DNA of 64,000 nucleotides from DAOUEO01 sp963763495 (GCA_963763495.1 CAVXOY010000019.1:124001-188000), one strand, 5' to 3'; shown: positions 16,332 to 27,231, numbered from the stretch's first letter. The notes: generated by a model not told the origin, from the letters alone. Program-made: numbers and translations.

Positions 16332-16859
16332 TTACTTCGGAGGCAGCGGCGGCTGGGTGATCCATTCCGGCACGCGCACTTCACCGGGGACATCGTAGTG
16401 GGGGATGTAGGGCTTGATATCGAGCACAGGCGTGCCGTTGATGGCGTCGAGGCCGCGGACGCGCAGGACGTTGCGCCGCCGCCGGAGCAGGGGCACGACG
16501 GTGGCGCCGATGGGATTGGGGCGGTGCTGGGTGCGGGTGGCAAGGACGCCCTGCAGCGGGTAACGAGGGTCGCCGCGGGGGTGACAGTGGGTGCCCGACC
16601 GCTCCTCGTCGGAGACGCGGTGAAGATAGAACAGCACGAGGACGTGCGAGTAGCCCTCGAAGCCGTCCAGGGCCCCTTCCAGTTCCTTCTTGAAGATGAT
16701 ATCCGACGACACTCCCTCCCAGCCCTCCATGCGGGGCGCCTGCACGCCGTTACGGACGATGGCGATCGGCTTCAGGGCCACGGGCTCGTTGGGTATGAGT
16801 CGCTCCGGGAGGAGTCCCAGCTTTATCAGGAGCTTTTCCAGTCGGTTTCGCAGAGTCAT
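16332..16859 (-). CDS. trmO: TrmO-family tRNA (N6-threonylcarbamoyladenosine-37-N6) methyltransferase
   Basis: 175 residues of the YaeB/TrmO beta-barrel methyltransferase family. The signature ATRTQHRPNPIGATVV (about residues 104-119) and the later GLDAINGTPVLDIKPYIP are typical. In E. coli the enzyme adds a methyl group from SAM to t6A37 of threonine tRNA. The first 35 residues (RLEKLLIKLGLLPERLIP) are an extra amphipathic stretch before the domain. Related archaeal and bacterial members may act on other substrates. It probably forms a two-gene operon with the glycosylase downstream. Confidence 0.82.
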   Translation of the reverse strand: MTLRNRLEKLLIKLGLLPERLIPNEPVALKPIAIVRNGVQAPRMEGWEGVSSDIIFKKELEGALDGFEGYSHVLVLFYLHRVSDEERSGTHCHPRGDPRYPLQGVLATRTQHRPNPIGATVVPLLRRRRNVLRVRGLDAINGTPVLDIKPYIPHYDVPGEVRVPEWITQPPLPPK

Positions 16860-16964
16860 CGAGTGTTCCCTCCACCGGCCTGAGGCAACCGTTCAACCGG
16901 GCCGGCGCTCAGACAAAGCAGAGATTAGCACAGCGGCACGACCGCGCCAAGACGGATCGACCCA

Positions 16965-16993
16965 TTGACCAGACCAAACCATCGTGATAGATA
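16965..16993 (+). promoter_or_regulatory. Candidate sigma70 promoter for the lipase-like gene
   Basis: TTGACC (16965-16970), a 17-base spacer, then TAGATA (16988-16993). It faces the gene starting at 17144 and leaves a leader of about 140 bases in which I see no other element. Confidence 0.5.
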
Positions 16994-17143
16994 GCAGGCA
17001 TCTAGACAAACTGGCGATCGTGAAGCCGGTTTCTGGCGAAGTCAGGTGCTGCGCAAGTCAGCTCCGAGAGGGTTGAGGCGCTGACCTGCGATCCGCGAGG
17101 GTCTCTCTAGGGCGTGAAGACGCCAGCTCAAGGAGATGAAAAG

Positions 17144-17980
17144 ATGAAAGGCAAGTTGCCCGGTGTGATGGCTTTCTTTCTCGCGCTGGTCGGGATTCTA
17201 CTCTCATCCTCTACGCCAACCGATGCCGCGACCCTAAGGCCCATGATCTTCGTTCACGGCGGCGCCGGTTCGGGCGCCCAGTTTGAGTCGCAGGCCATGC
17301 GATTCGCCAGCAACGGCTACCCGCACGAGTACATATACGTCCTGGAGTACGATTCCTCGTTCAGCGTCAACACATACCTCGATGTTTACGCCAACCTTGA
17401 TGCGCTAATCGCCAGGGTCCAGGACGAGACCGGCGCCGAACAGGTTGACATCCTGGGGCATTCCCTCGGCACGACGATGATGATCGGCGGGACGATCAGC
17501 GATACGGCGACGCCGGGATACCTGAACAGCTCAGCGGAACGCGCCGCGAAGGTCGCCCACTACGTCAACATCGACGGCCGCTCGGCTACTGCGCTTCCCG
17601 GCACCGTGGTCGGCGAGCCCGTGCCCACCCTGGCGCTCTGGGCCGGCAGGGGAGCCCCTGATCGTGCGATAGTGGGAGCGACGAACGTGGTCGTCCCCAA
17701 CCAGACTCATGTCCAGTCCGCCAGCTCCGCCGAGTCGTTCGTCGAGATGTACAAGTTCTTTACCGGCAGACCGCCGCGGACGAAGGAGATTGAGCCCGGA
17801 CCTCACGGCCAAGTCAGCCTTGCCGGAAGGGCGGTCACGCTTCCCCCAGAACCAGGGAGTGCCAAACGCTTCTGTGGAGATATGGCAGGTCAGAGGCGAT
17901 ACCGGCGCAAGAATCGGCAACAAGCCAGAGGCAGTCTACACCCTGGGCAGCGATGGCTCATGGGGCCCCTTCGACGCTAG
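17144..17980 (+). CDS. Secreted lipase-like alpha/beta hydrolase, N-terminal piece (frameshifted)
   Basis: Starts at ATG 17144 with AAGGAGATG close upstream. A signal peptide of about 28 residues (hydrophobic core, then TDAAT) leads into an alpha/beta hydrolase domain. FVHGGAGSG forms the oxyanion region and GHSLG carries the nucleophilic serine (about residue 108); a histidine in NQTHVQS is the likely third catalytic residue. The layout resembles the Archaeoglobus lipase AFL, which has an N-terminal catalytic domain and a C-terminal beta-barrel. The frame is lost at about 17840: removing one base there joins GRAVT to FPQNQGVPN in the next entry. Exported, substrate unknown. Confidence 0.78.
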   Translation: MKGKLPGVMAFFLALVGILLSSSTPTDAATLRPMIFVHGGAGSGAQFESQAMRFASNGYPHEYIYVLEYDSSFSVNTYLDVYANLDALIARVQDETGAEQVDILGHSLGTTMMIGGTISDTATPGYLNSSAERAAKVAHYVNIDGRSATALPGTVVGEPVPTLALWAGRGAPDRAIVGATNVVVPNQTHVQSASSAESFVEMYKFFTGRPPRTKEIEPGPHGQVSLAGRAVTLPPEPGSAKRFCGDMAGQRRYRRKNRQQARGSLHPGQRWLMGPLRR

Positions 17981-18530
17981 GGCCGACGCCTACTACGAAA
18001 TGGTCATCCGGCATGCGTCCGGCATAAATCACCACTTCTACTTCGAGCGGTTCATCAGGAGCGACTACCTAATCCGTTTGAACACGGAGGTACGTGGCCA
18101 AGACCCTCTCGGCGGGCAGCAGGACACCGCCGACAACCAGAGCGACCTGATCATCACAAGGTACAAGGAGTTCTGGGGTGATCAGGGCGCCGAGAATGAC
18201 ACCCTCCAGATAAACGGTGTCAACGTAATCAACGCCGCTACCTGCCCCATCACCAAGAGAGCGATAGGGATATTTGTCTACGACGACGGCGCGGATGGCC
18301 TAAGCGACGTTTCCGCACCAATTCCCTTCTTCTTCGGGCTGCCCTTCCTGACCGCGGTCGATCTTCACGTTCCGGGGGCCTATCCGCCGAACGGGACAAT
18401 ACCCATTGTGCTCACGACGCGAGGCGGTGGTGGCAGGACGCAGGTGATCAACGTCCCCAACTGGTCATCTACCAACGACAGAATATCGGCCACGTTCAAC
18501 GACTATCTGGTAGCCCGGCCCACACGCTGA
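17841..18530 (+). CDS. C-terminal beta-rich domain of the lipase-like protein (shifted frame)
   Basis: 229 codons that continue the gene at 17144 after a single-base shift near 17840. The text begins FPQNQGVPNASVEIWQV and is rich in beta-strand residues, with a carboxypeptidase-regulatory-like first section (PNASVEIWQVRGDTGARIG ... YTLGSDGSWGPF). This matches the C-terminal lipid-binding beta-barrel seen behind AFL-type lipase domains. No start codon with a ribosome site exists at its beginning, so it is not an independent gene. Confidence 0.72.
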   Translation, partial: FPQNQGVPNASVEIWQVRGDTGARIGNKPEAVYTLGSDGSWGPFDARADAYYEMVIRHASGINHHFYFERFIRSDYLIRLNTEVRGQDPLGGQQDTADNQSDLIITRYKEFWGDQGAENDTLQINGVNVINAATCPITKRAIGIFVYDDGADGLSDVSAPIPFFFGLPFLTAVDLHVPGAYPPNGTIPIVLTTRGGGGRTQVINVPNWSSTNDRISATFNDYLVARPTR

Positions 18531-18569
18531 GCGCGCGGGTCCGGCGAGAGTAACTGGCATAGACAAACG

Positions 18570-18614
18570 ACTGGCAGAGGGCCTCGACCAAGAGGCGGGT
18601 TCTCTGCCAGTTTT
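18570..18614 (+). terminator. Terminator-like hairpin after the lipase gene
   Basis: ACTGGCAGAG (18570-18579) pairs perfectly with CTCTGCCAGT (18602-18611), followed by TTT and then C. A second stem GCCTC/GAGGC sits inside the loop. The T run is short, so this is a good stem with a weak tail. Confidence 0.6.
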
Positions 18615-18873
18615 CGTTGATTGAGCCTGGGAAACGCCTGACGGCCTCCCATCCCCTTTCCCTCCGACTCCCCGCGCTCCGGGCTGTGCGGCCAAGAGCG
18701 CCCCGCGGATTCACTCATAGCGCCGAATATGATAGAATCAGAGCGCGAAGTGAAAAGAGCCACAATTACCCGGCATGAAGGTTGGCGCCAGCGGCGACTG
18801 GCTGCATCATCCCCCTCAACCTTCAGTCCCGTGGCCTACCTCTCGGCTACAAGGCAGATACCCTGACAGACCT

Positions 18874-20637
<1,764 letters not shown>

Positions 20638-21074
20638 CCACCTGAAGCGGCTGCAGGACGGCAAGAACGTGATCGTGCAGCGCTATAAGGGCCTAGGCGA
20701 GATGAACCCGGATCAGCTCTGGGAGACGACGATGGACCCGGAGAAGCGCACGCTCCTCCAGGTGACGATAGAGGACGCGATGCGGGCGGAGGAGCTGTTC
20801 ACTCAACTGATGGGGGAGGAAGTAGCCCCCCGCAAGGCGTTCATCCAGGCCCACGCCGCCCAGGTCCGCAACCTCGACGTGTAAACACCCCCGCGAACTC
20901 AGCCGGACCACTTGACAATACGCGTATCATAGAGATGCTCAGGCGCTGATTGCGCCCACACGGTGATCTTCGCGGGCGCGCTGGTCTCACTGCTGGGCGC
21001 ACAATCGTAAGAAGCTTCGAAGTGAAGCCGCTGTTCTTCCGCCGGATGGGATGCAGTGCGGAAGGAGTTGCCAC

Positions 21075-21617
21075 ATGAGACGTATTACCGTTCTGGCTAC
21101 CCTCACTCCTGCCGCGGCGCTACTTTCTACCCTAGTGACAGTCGTACTTCTGACATCCTGCGGATCGGACAGTGCTCCAGAGCCCGGCGGCAATGCCGCC
21201 CCAACGCAGGGCTCCGAGATCGGGGAAGATGTACGCCTTCCTCTGGTGATCGACGGCGACCGGCTGGGCATATCTTACCTCGACGGCAATCCCCCCACCC
21301 CACTCTCCGACCCCGGATATGTCGATGGCGTCGCCTACGACTCGGAGGGCATGCTGGTCTACGTCCAGCACTCAGGACAGGAACCGGGGTTCTATCGCGT
21401 CGAGGATGGCCTACCGCGCCTTATCATACCGCTGCCACGCATTGACCCGTGGTCGCCCGCAAAGTGGTCGCCGGACGCATCGAAGGCGGCATGGATCGAG
21501 CCGGGCGGAGAGGCCTCCGGGACTCATGCTTGCCGAGTCGGGAGAGGAGACGCGCCGCCTCGAAGTGGGCGGGATCAGCGAATTTCCTTTGGTCTCCGGA
21601 CAGCCAGCAGATCCTGA
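21075..21617 (+). CDS. Beta-propeller lipoprotein, N-terminal piece (frameshifted)
   Basis: ATG 21075 with AAGGAG ten bases upstream. A lipoprotein signal ends in VVLLTSC, followed by an Asp/Gly-rich linker and the first blade-like repeats (WSPDASKAAWIEP). Sense leaves this frame at about 21525. The continuation (MLAESGEETRRLEVGGISEF, then LWSPDSQQILTWAG, then MVTLTPAGGGEPRVLGN) hops among frames between 21525 and 22010. It is one lipoprotein of about 715 residues, 21075-23228, broken by four or more indels. The repeats are of the TolB/WD40-like PD40 type. Function unknown. Confidence 0.7.
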   Translation: MRRITVLATLTPAAALLSTLVTVVLLTSCGSDSAPEPGGNAAPTQGSEIGEDVRLPLVIDGDRLGISYLDGNPPTPLSDPGYVDGVAYDSEGMLVYVQHSGQEPGFYRVEDGLPRLIIPLPRIDPWSPAKWSPDASKAAWIEPGGEASGTHACRVGRGDAPPRSGRDQRISFGLRTASRS

Positions 21618-22012
21618 CCTGGGCGGGGTGGGACGAACCTGACATCCACATCATCGATGTCGAGACTGGGGGTATCGAAGCATTGGCGTTGGAGGGGTTG
21701 CCGGTCGACTGGACTCCGTCGGGCGATCTCCTCATCTGGGACGAGGAAGGGTGACGCAGACACACACATGCGGATGGTGACTCTAACGCCCGCTGGCGGC
21801 GGCGAGCCGCGCGTCCTGGGGAACATTGCTTTGCCGTGGGAAGGCCCGCTCCCAGAGTCAGTCTTCTCACCCGACGGCACATGGCTTGCCTGGGACAGCG
21901 CGATCACCGAAGAGGGCGCGGGGAGCGGCCTCGCCGTCGCCGCCACCGACGGGTCAACGGTCGCCTGGCCGCGCTGTGGCGAGCCATGCAGAGACACCGG
22001 CCTGGGGGACAC

Positions 22013-23086
22013 CCATCGTGGTCGCCGGACGGGAAGCGTCTGGCCTGGAGCCAGGACGGTCACGTTCTGGTTGCGGAGACCGGTGTCTGGAAGGGGAAGG
22101 TCGTAGCGGAGGGCGAGATGCCTATCTGGTCGCCGGACGGGTCGAGGATCGCCTATGTTCGGGGAGAGTATCCTCTTCTCACGCTGTACGCGCTATCTTT
22201 CGAGGATGGCCGTGAACTCAGAGTGGTCGATTTCGAGAACGTGTTGCTGCTGCATGGCCAGATCGTCTGGTCACCAGACGGCCATCAACTCGCAGTCCCG
22301 CTCCAGGCAAGCAGCAAGCGTGATCTCTTCTCATTCGACCTGCGGTCCGGCGATTTGCGGCGTCTGCCTGTAGCTATAGGCCCCTCCACATCACCCTCAC
22401 TCATAGGGGGTGGGACGGCCATGGTGGTACGCGCGCCCGGAGGCTTGACGCTGGAGGGATTCGACGGCACAAGCCGGCCGGTCCCGTGCGAAGGCCCCAA
22501 CGCAAGACTCGTGGGTTGGTCGCAGGATGGGCAGCGTTTCCTTTGCGCCGGCTCCCGGGGCTTGCAGGTAGCAGACATCGAGACCGGTCAGAGCCAATCA
22601 CTCGTTGAAGACAGCGTGGACTCCGCGATTTGGTCTCCCGATGAGAGCGCTGTCGCTTTCGTGCACCTTGAAGAGGACCGTCTGTTGAGTGTTCTCGACA
22701 CCGTCACAGGCGAAGTCAAGGACATCGCTACCGAGCTGCGGTCAAACCCTGCGGGCTACTACTACAACCGCGGCGACTACGCCTGGTCACCAGATGGGAA
22801 GTGGGTAGCGTTCACGAATTGGCGGGCCATCAACTCAGCCGCCAACCCAGGGGCTTCTACGATTTCTGTGATTGGAGCCGATGGTGAGAACCTCCGGCAG
22901 ATCGTCGACTCACCTGGCACTAAGCGTGACCTGGTCTTCTCGCCAGACGGTGAATACGTGGCTTACATAGACTCCGAGGCGGGCATGGCGGTCGTCAACG
23001 TTGCAACAGGAGAGAAGACCACCGTGTCGTCGGGCACCCGGGACCGCGCCGATCTGGGTGAACCCGTCATCCCTCTTCGTCCATGA
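22013..23086 (+). CDS. Beta-propeller lipoprotein, central piece
   Basis: The longest in-frame stretch of the lipoprotein that starts at 21075. Repeated (W/F)SPDG motifs occur at about 40-60 residue spacing (SWSPDGKRLAWS, IWSPDGSRIAYV, VWSPDGHQLAVP, IWSPDESAVAFV, AWSPDGKWVAFT, VFSPDGEYVAYI), the hallmark of PD40/TolB propeller blades. The frame ends early at 23086 and the last blade continues in the next piece. Such proteins usually bind other envelope proteins or polysaccharides; none is indicated here. There is no nearby enzyme domain. Confidence 0.75.
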   Translation, partial: PSWSPDGKRLAWSQDGHVLVAETGVWKGKVVAEGEMPIWSPDGSRIAYVRGEYPLLTLYALSFEDGRELRVVDFENVLLLHGQIVWSPDGHQLAVPLQASSKRDLFSFDLRSGDLRRLPVAIGPSTSPSLIGGGTAMVVRAPGGLTLEGFDGTSRPVPCEGPNARLVGWSQDGQRFLCAGSRGLQVADIETGQSQSLVEDSVDSAIWSPDESAVAFVHLEEDRLLSVLDTVTGEVKDIATELRSNPAGYYYNRGDYAWSPDGKWVAFTNWRAINSAANPGASTISVIGADGENLRQIVDSPGTKRDLVFSPDGEYVAYIDSEAGMAVVNVATGEKTTVSSGTRDRADLGEPVIPLRP

Positions 23087-23228
23087 CCCACGCGGCATCA
23101 GCATCGTCGGTCTCGATGGCTCGTCGCAGTTCATCATTGCCGCGACTAGAGGTTGCGACCAAGAGATCATCGGTTGGTTCGACGGGAAGCTCTTTCTCAT
23201 CAACTCCTGCTCGCACGAGGGCTACTAG
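23046..23228 (+). CDS. Beta-propeller lipoprotein, last piece (shifted frame)
   Basis: Sixty codons (IWVNPSSLFVHDPRGISIV ... LFLINSCSHEGY) that finish the propeller after a shift at about 23050. There is no start signal of its own. Confidence 0.6.
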   Translation, partial: APIWVNPSSLFVHDPRGISIVGLDGSSQFIIAATRGCDQEIIGWFDGKLFLINSCSHEGY

Positions 23229-23280
23229 GTTCCCCGCTCCCATTCCGCCAGGCGGCGACGTAGAGAGCCAAATCCGCCCC

Positions 23281-23904
23281 CTACGTCTGGTCTCCGCCAT
23301 TTTCAGCGCAGTAGAGGGCGTGCTCTTTGATGTACGCCTCGACGGCCGGGGGCACGAGGTCGTGCAGGTCGGCGCCTTTGCGCGCCCACTCGCGCAGCGC
23401 CGTCGCGCTCACGTCGACGTAGGACATCGGCAGGACGTTGAGGCAGCGGGAGACGCCGGGGATCGCGCGCTCCAGGTCGGTGACGTCGAGGTCGCGGCCG
23501 GGAGAGCGCAGGGCGACGGCCAGACAGGCCAGGGCGATGATGCGCTGCGGCTCCTTCCAGTTGGGGAGGTCCAGCAAGGCGTCCTGCCCCAGTATCAGGT
23601 ACAGCTCCGTCTCCGGGCCGTAGCGGGCCAGCAGCTCGCCCAGGGTGTCGACGGTGTAGGAGGGGCCGGGCCGCTCGATCTCGATGGCGGAGGCCTCGAA
23701 GCCGGGCTTGCCGTCGATAGCCAGGCGGGTCATCGCCAGCCGGTCGGCGGCGGGGCTCATCTCGTGGCCGGCCTTGCGCCAGGGCTCGCCGGCGGGCACG
23801 AAGAGGACCTTGTCCAGCGAGAGATGGGCCTGCGCCACCTCGCCCAGCGTCAGGTGCCCGACATGGGGCGGGTCGAAGGTGCCGCCGAGGACGCCTATCT
23901 TCAT
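23281..23904 (-). CDS. nadD: Nicotinate-nucleotide adenylyltransferase
   Basis: 207 residues. It opens with the nucleotidyltransferase signature GVLGGTFDPPHVGH (HxGH) and ends with VSATALREWARKG, the counterpart of the ISSTxxR motif. It makes nicotinic acid adenine dinucleotide from NaMN and ATP in NAD synthesis. The ATG at 23904 overlaps the obg stop as ATGA, so the two are translationally coupled; an in-frame ATG at 23913 is less likely. The obg-nadD order is common in bacteria. Confidence 0.93.
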   Translation of the reverse strand: MKIGVLGGTFDPPHVGHLTLGEVAQAHLSLDKVLFVPAGEPWRKAGHEMSPAADRLAMTRLAIDGKPGFEASAIEIERPGPSYTVDTLGELLARYGPETELYLILGQDALLDLPNWKEPQRIIALACLAVALRSPGRDLDVTDLERAIPGVSRCLNVLPMSYVDVSATALREWARKGADLHDLVPPAVEAYIKEHALYCAENGGDQT

Positions 23905-24728
23905 CCCAGCCATTCTATCTCCGCGCCGGCGATGAGTATGCGGTCGCCGGGGCGAGCGCCCGCCCGCCGCAGGGCCGCCGCGACGCCCAGCCGGGCAAGC
24001 CGCCGCCGGATCTCGGCCTGGGCCTCTCGCGTCTCCACGCCCAGCCTCTCGACCAGGTCGGTTATCCGCTCACCCTCTATCTCATAGACAGCGTCTCTCT
24101 TGGTGATGACGAAGCGAGGCCCCCGCGACGGCGGTCGCAGCACCGGCAGTGGCTTCTCCTGCTCCACGACCTTCGTCCTCTCCTCCGCCAGCGCGGCGAA
24201 TATCCGCTGGAGCAGCGGCTGCACGCCCTCTCCCGTCGCGGCGGAGATGAACAGCGGTTCCCGGCTGAAGTCGCGCAGAGCCTCCACTAGCTCCGCCTCG
24301 CGCTCCCGCACCTCCGGCAGGTCGATCTTGTTGACGGCCATCACCTGTCGCTTCGCCGCCAGCTCCTCGCTGTAGGCGGAAAGCTCGTTGTTGAGGGCCC
24401 TGACGTCGTCTTCGGGATGGGGCCGGCTGCCGTCGACGAGGTGGATGACGACGCGGGTGCGCTCGATGTGGCGCAGGAAGTCGAGGCCGAGGCCGGAGCC
24501 GCTGTGGGCGCCCTCGATCAGGCCGGGGATGTCGGCGAGGACGAGCGATTCGTAGCCCATGTCGACGACGCCGAGCACCGGCTCCAGCGTGGTGAACGGA
24601 TAGTCGGCGACCTTGGGGCGCGCCGCCGACACGGCCCGCAGCAGCGTCGACTTGCCGGCGTTGGGCAGGCCGATGATGCCGACATCCGAGATCAGCTTGA
24701 GGTCGAGGATGAGATCCAGTTGCGTCAC
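23901..24728 (-). CDS. obg: GTPase Obg/CgtA, C-terminal piece (G domain and OCT)
   Basis: 276 codons that continue Obg after a frame change at about 24725-24735. The G domain has GLPNAGKSTLL (G1), DIPGLIEGAH (G3) and NKIDLPE (G4). The last 75 residues form the Obg C-terminal domain (EIEGERITDLVERLG...). Obg takes part in 50S ribosome assembly and stress control. Start codons upstream in this frame are antisense to the true N-terminal part and are not used. Its stop overlaps the nadD start. Confidence 0.92.
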   Translation of the reverse strand: MTQLDLILDLKLISDVGIIGLPNAGKSTLLRAVSAARPKVADYPFTTLEPVLGVVDMGYESLVLADIPGLIEGAHSGSGLGLDFLRHIERTRVVIHLVDGSRPHPEDDVRALNNELSAYSEELAAKRQVMAVNKIDLPEVREREAELVEALRDFSREPLFISAATGEGVQPLLQRIFAALAEERTKVVEQEKPLPVLRPPSRGPRFVITKRDAVYEIEGERITDLVERLGVETREAQAEIRRRLARLGVAAALRRAGARPGDRILIAGAEIEWLG

Positions 24729-25170
24729 CCCGGCCGCCCTTCTCGGCGATCCGCGGCGCTTGGTTAGTAGACGTAGCGAAGCGGGCGTTTCCCTTGCCAC
24801 CCTTGCCGCCTTTAGCGACGAGCAGCCGCTGACCGGGCTCCGTCAGGTCGCCGATGATCTCCAGCGAGTCGGCGTCGCCTGCCCGCCTCACTATCGTTCC
24901 CGGCGGCACCTCGATCAGGAGGTCGCTGCCGTTGCGGCCGTGCTTGTTGGACCCCTGGCCGAACCCACCCTTATCGGCACGGTAGACCCTCTTGCGGCGG
25001 AAGTCAGCCAGCGTCCCCGACCTTCCCGCTACAACCAGCCACACGCTGCCACCGTTGCCACCATCGCCACCGTCAGGCCCGCCCTTGGGGACGAATTTCT
25101 CGCGGCGGAAGCTCACCGAGCCGGCACCGCCGTCTCCGCCCTGAACGCTTATCTTTACCCGATCAATCAC
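24082..25170 (-). CDS. obg: GTPase Obg/CgtA, N-terminal piece (frameshifted)
   Basis: Begins at ATG 25170 with the glycine-rich Obg fold: VQGGDGGAGSVSFRREKFVPKG, GGDGGNGGSVW, and KGGKGGKGNARFATSTNQAPR. The sense holds for about 147 residues, down to about 24730, and then the frame changes; the rest of this reading to 24082 is not protein-like. Together with the previous entry it gives a complete Obg. The indel falls in a GC-rich run (GGGCGGCCGGGG). Confidence 0.9.
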   Translation of the reverse strand: MIDRVKISVQGGDGGAGSVSFRREKFVPKGGPDGGDGGNGGSVWLVVAGRSGTLADFRRKRVYRADKGGFGQGSNKHGRNGSDLLIEVPPGTIVRRAGDADSLEIIGDLTEPGQRLLVAKGGKGGKGNARFATSTNQAPRIAEKGGRGDATGSHPRPQADLGCRHHRPAQRRQVDAAAGRVGGAPQGRRLSVHHAGAGARRRRHGLRIARPRRHPRPDRGRPQRLRPRPRLPAPHRAHPRRHPPRRRQPAPSRRRRQGPQQRAFRLQRGAGGEATGDGRQQDRPAGGAGARGGASGGSARLQPGTAVHLRRDGRGRAAAAPADIRRAGGGEDEGRGAGEATAGAATAVAGASLRHHQERRCL

Positions 25171-25506
25171 AGCCTTCCTCCGCAGCCCATTATACCTATC
25201 TTGTCGCCACTAGCTACTGTAACACGCTTCACCGGACATGCTTCGAACTGGTCAAGACCAAGAACTCGGTGCAATAGGTGTGGAGAGTAAGGGTATCAGT
25301 AGTAGTCGGCGGGAGAGTGCGAAAACGGTGGATTACGGTATAGGGAGGGGTGGAGAAGGAACCAGCGGCTGTGGTGGGAATGGGGGATGGCAGGGGCATA
25401 GATCGGGGTGCTAACAGAGGTGGACGTAATGTGTGTCGGAGAAAGGAGGTTGTTGGTAGCGGTACTAACAACGGTGGTGAGGTGGGCTGAGATCAGTGGG
25501 GAAAAG
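25171..25506. other. Non-coding gap between dnaA and obg, strand-biased composition
   Basis: No gene was recognised. The plus strand is strikingly rich in G and A (runs such as GGGAGGGGTGGAGAAGG) over about 230 bases, so the minus strand, which is the transcribed sense for dnaA readthrough, is C/T-rich. A stem-loop GTTGTT...AACAAC lies at 25449-25472, near the dnaA end, and may serve as its terminator. I saw no clear DnaA boxes. Confidence 0.5.
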
Positions 25507-26871
25507 CTAGCCGGCAGATGCTAAAGAGAGGCGTTGGCGGATGGTCGTCAGGTCAAGCTCTGTCTGAGGAAGGGCGGCGGCTTCGCGCTCGATCTTGCGG
25601 CAGGCGTAGAGGACCGTCGAGTGGTCGCGGTCGCCGAGTGTACGGCCGATGGCGGCGAGCGGCTGAAAGGCGTCGCGGTGGAGGAGGTACATGGCGACGT
25701 GGCGGGCAGTGGCGACGCGCTTGGAGCGGCTCTTGCTGCGGAGTGCCTGGTGGGAGACGTCGAAGTGGGAGCAGACGGCATCGATGATGGCGTCCGGGTT
25801 AGGCGCGGGCTGTGGGAGAGGACGATCGTCGGCCTGGAGGGCGTCTTTGACGAGAGCGGCGGTGGCGGTCTGCTTGGTCAGGCGGGCGTAAGCGAGGACG
25901 CGGTTGAGGGTACCCTCGAGTTCGCGGACGTTGGCGCAGGAATGGCGGGCGAGGAACTCCAGGGCTGCCGGCTCGATGTCCGCCTGGAGGTTGGCGGCTT
26001 TGGCGGTGAGAATAGCGAGGCGCGACTTGAGCGGTGGAGGCGTGAGGTCGGCGGTAAGACCCCAGTAGAGGCGGGAGCGCAGCCGGTTGGAGAAGCGGGA
26101 AAGGGACTGCGGCGGCTGGTCGCTGGTGAGGACGAGCTGCTTGCCGGTGGAGTGGAGGTCGTTGAAGGTGTGGAAGAACTCCTCCTGGGTCTGCTCCTTG
26201 CCGGCAAAGAACTGGATGTCGTCGACGAGGAAGGCCTCGAGGCTGCGGTACTTGGCGCGGAAGTCATCCATGCGTCGCTGGCGGGCGGCTTGGACGAACT
26301 CGGAGGTGAACTGCTCGGCGGTGGTGTAGAGGACACGCAGGCCGGCTTGTGCCAGTTCATGGCCGATCGCGTGGACAAGGTGGGTCTTCCCGAGGCCGCT
26401 GTCGCCGTGTAGGAAGAGAGGGTTAAGGGTAGAGTCGCCGCTGTTCTGGATGACGGCGAGGGCGGCGGCGTGGGCGAGGCGGTTGCAGTCGGCGATGGTG
26501 AAGGAGGCGAAGGTGAGCCGGGGGTTCAGGCGGGGCTTGGGGAAGGAAGGCAGGGAGGCTGACGGGTACAGAGGCTCGGCGAGGGACGCCGGCTCAGGTG
26601 ACGGGGCCACAGGCGGCGCGCCGGCGACGACGAAGGCGAGCTGGACAGGGTGCCCCATGATGCCGGCCAGGGCTTTGGCGATGGGCCCCTGGAGGCGGGT
26701 GCTCAGCCACTCGACCGCGAAGTCGGAAGGGACGCCGACGGTGAAGACGCCGTCCTCGAGGCTGAGGCCGACGGTGTCCCGGAGCCAGGTCTCATAGTTG
26801 GGACGGGTGACCTGTAGTTGGAGCTGTCCGAGGGCTGCTTCCCAGAGACCCTTCGGGGGACGCTCTTGCAT
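25507..26871 (-). CDS. dnaA: Chromosomal replication initiator DnaA
   Basis: 454 residues. Domain I (about 1-75, LWEAALGQLQLQVTRPNYETWL) is followed by a proline-rich linker and the AAA+ domain with Walker A GDSGLGKTH (155-163) and VDDIQFF (Walker B). Domain IV carries the DnaA-box-binding helix SKRVATARHVAMYL and GRDHSTVLYAC-like RTLGDRDHSTVL. ATG 26871 is chosen because AGAGGAA lies close upstream; reading further up the frame gives nonsense. The gene sits downstream of coaX (divergent) and upstream of obg, and gyrB is 5 kb away, not adjacent as in many genomes. Confidence 0.95.
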   Translation of the reverse strand: MQERPPKGLWEAALGQLQLQVTRPNYETWLRDTVGLSLEDGVFTVGVPSDFAVEWLSTRLQGPIAKALAGIMGHPVQLAFVVAGAPPVAPSPEPASLAEPLYPSASLPSFPKPRLNPRLTFASFTIADCNRLAHAAALAVIQNSGDSTLNPLFLHGDSGLGKTHLVHAIGHELAQAGLRVLYTTAEQFTSEFVQAARQRRMDDFRAKYRSLEAFLVDDIQFFAGKEQTQEEFFHTFNDLHSTGKQLVLTSDQPPQSLSRFSNRLRSRLYWGLTADLTPPPLKSRLAILTAKAANLQADIEPAALEFLARHSCANVRELEGTLNRVLAYARLTKQTATAALVKDALQADDRPLPQPAPNPDAIIDAVCSHFDVSHQALRSKSRSKRVATARHVAMYLLHRDAFQPLAAIGRTLGDRDHSTVLYACRKIEREAAALPQTELDLTTIRQRLSLASAG

Positions 26872-27231
26872 TACTGTTCCTCTGCTCTCATGACCGGACG
26901 TTTTCCTGGACGTGGACGGGTCGCTCTGGAACGAAAAAACTCCCCCCGGCGCTGGCAACAAACCACCAGCGGAGCGTGCTCCGATACGAACGCTTCCAAC
27001 TGCCGATTGGTCTTGATCAGACCCTAGGCCGTCTCTGCGGTTAGGGAGATTTTGACAGCCCCCGCCGGTTGTGGTGATAACCAAACGAGAGGTTAGGTCT
27101 GACTGCGCCTGAGGATAGCACGGGGCCAGGAAAGAGGGTCAAGCCTCTTATGACTACTGGCGAAGAAAAATTCTCTCCGTTTCCCAAGCGACAAAGATCG
27201 CCGCCTTGGAACCGGGTTTGAGCGGCTTCGG
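26872..27231. other. Divergent intergenic region between dnaA and coaX
   Basis: About 360 bases without a gene. It must hold the dnaA promoter, which I cannot place with confidence. A dyad GGTCT-TGATC-AGACC lies at 27009-27023. A TTATCACCACA string on the minus strand near 27070 resembles a DnaA box with one extra base, but there is no cluster of boxes, so I do not call an origin. Confidence 0.4.

Noticed and set aside
20915..20945. Promoter for the propeller lipoprotein (TTGACA near 20918)
   Set aside because: A -10-like TATCAT lies only seven bases after TTGACA, and at 17 bases there is no good hexamer.
25230..25290. tRNA-like GTTCGA/TTCGAA string
   Set aside because: No acceptor stem or anticodon arm could be folded around it on either strand.
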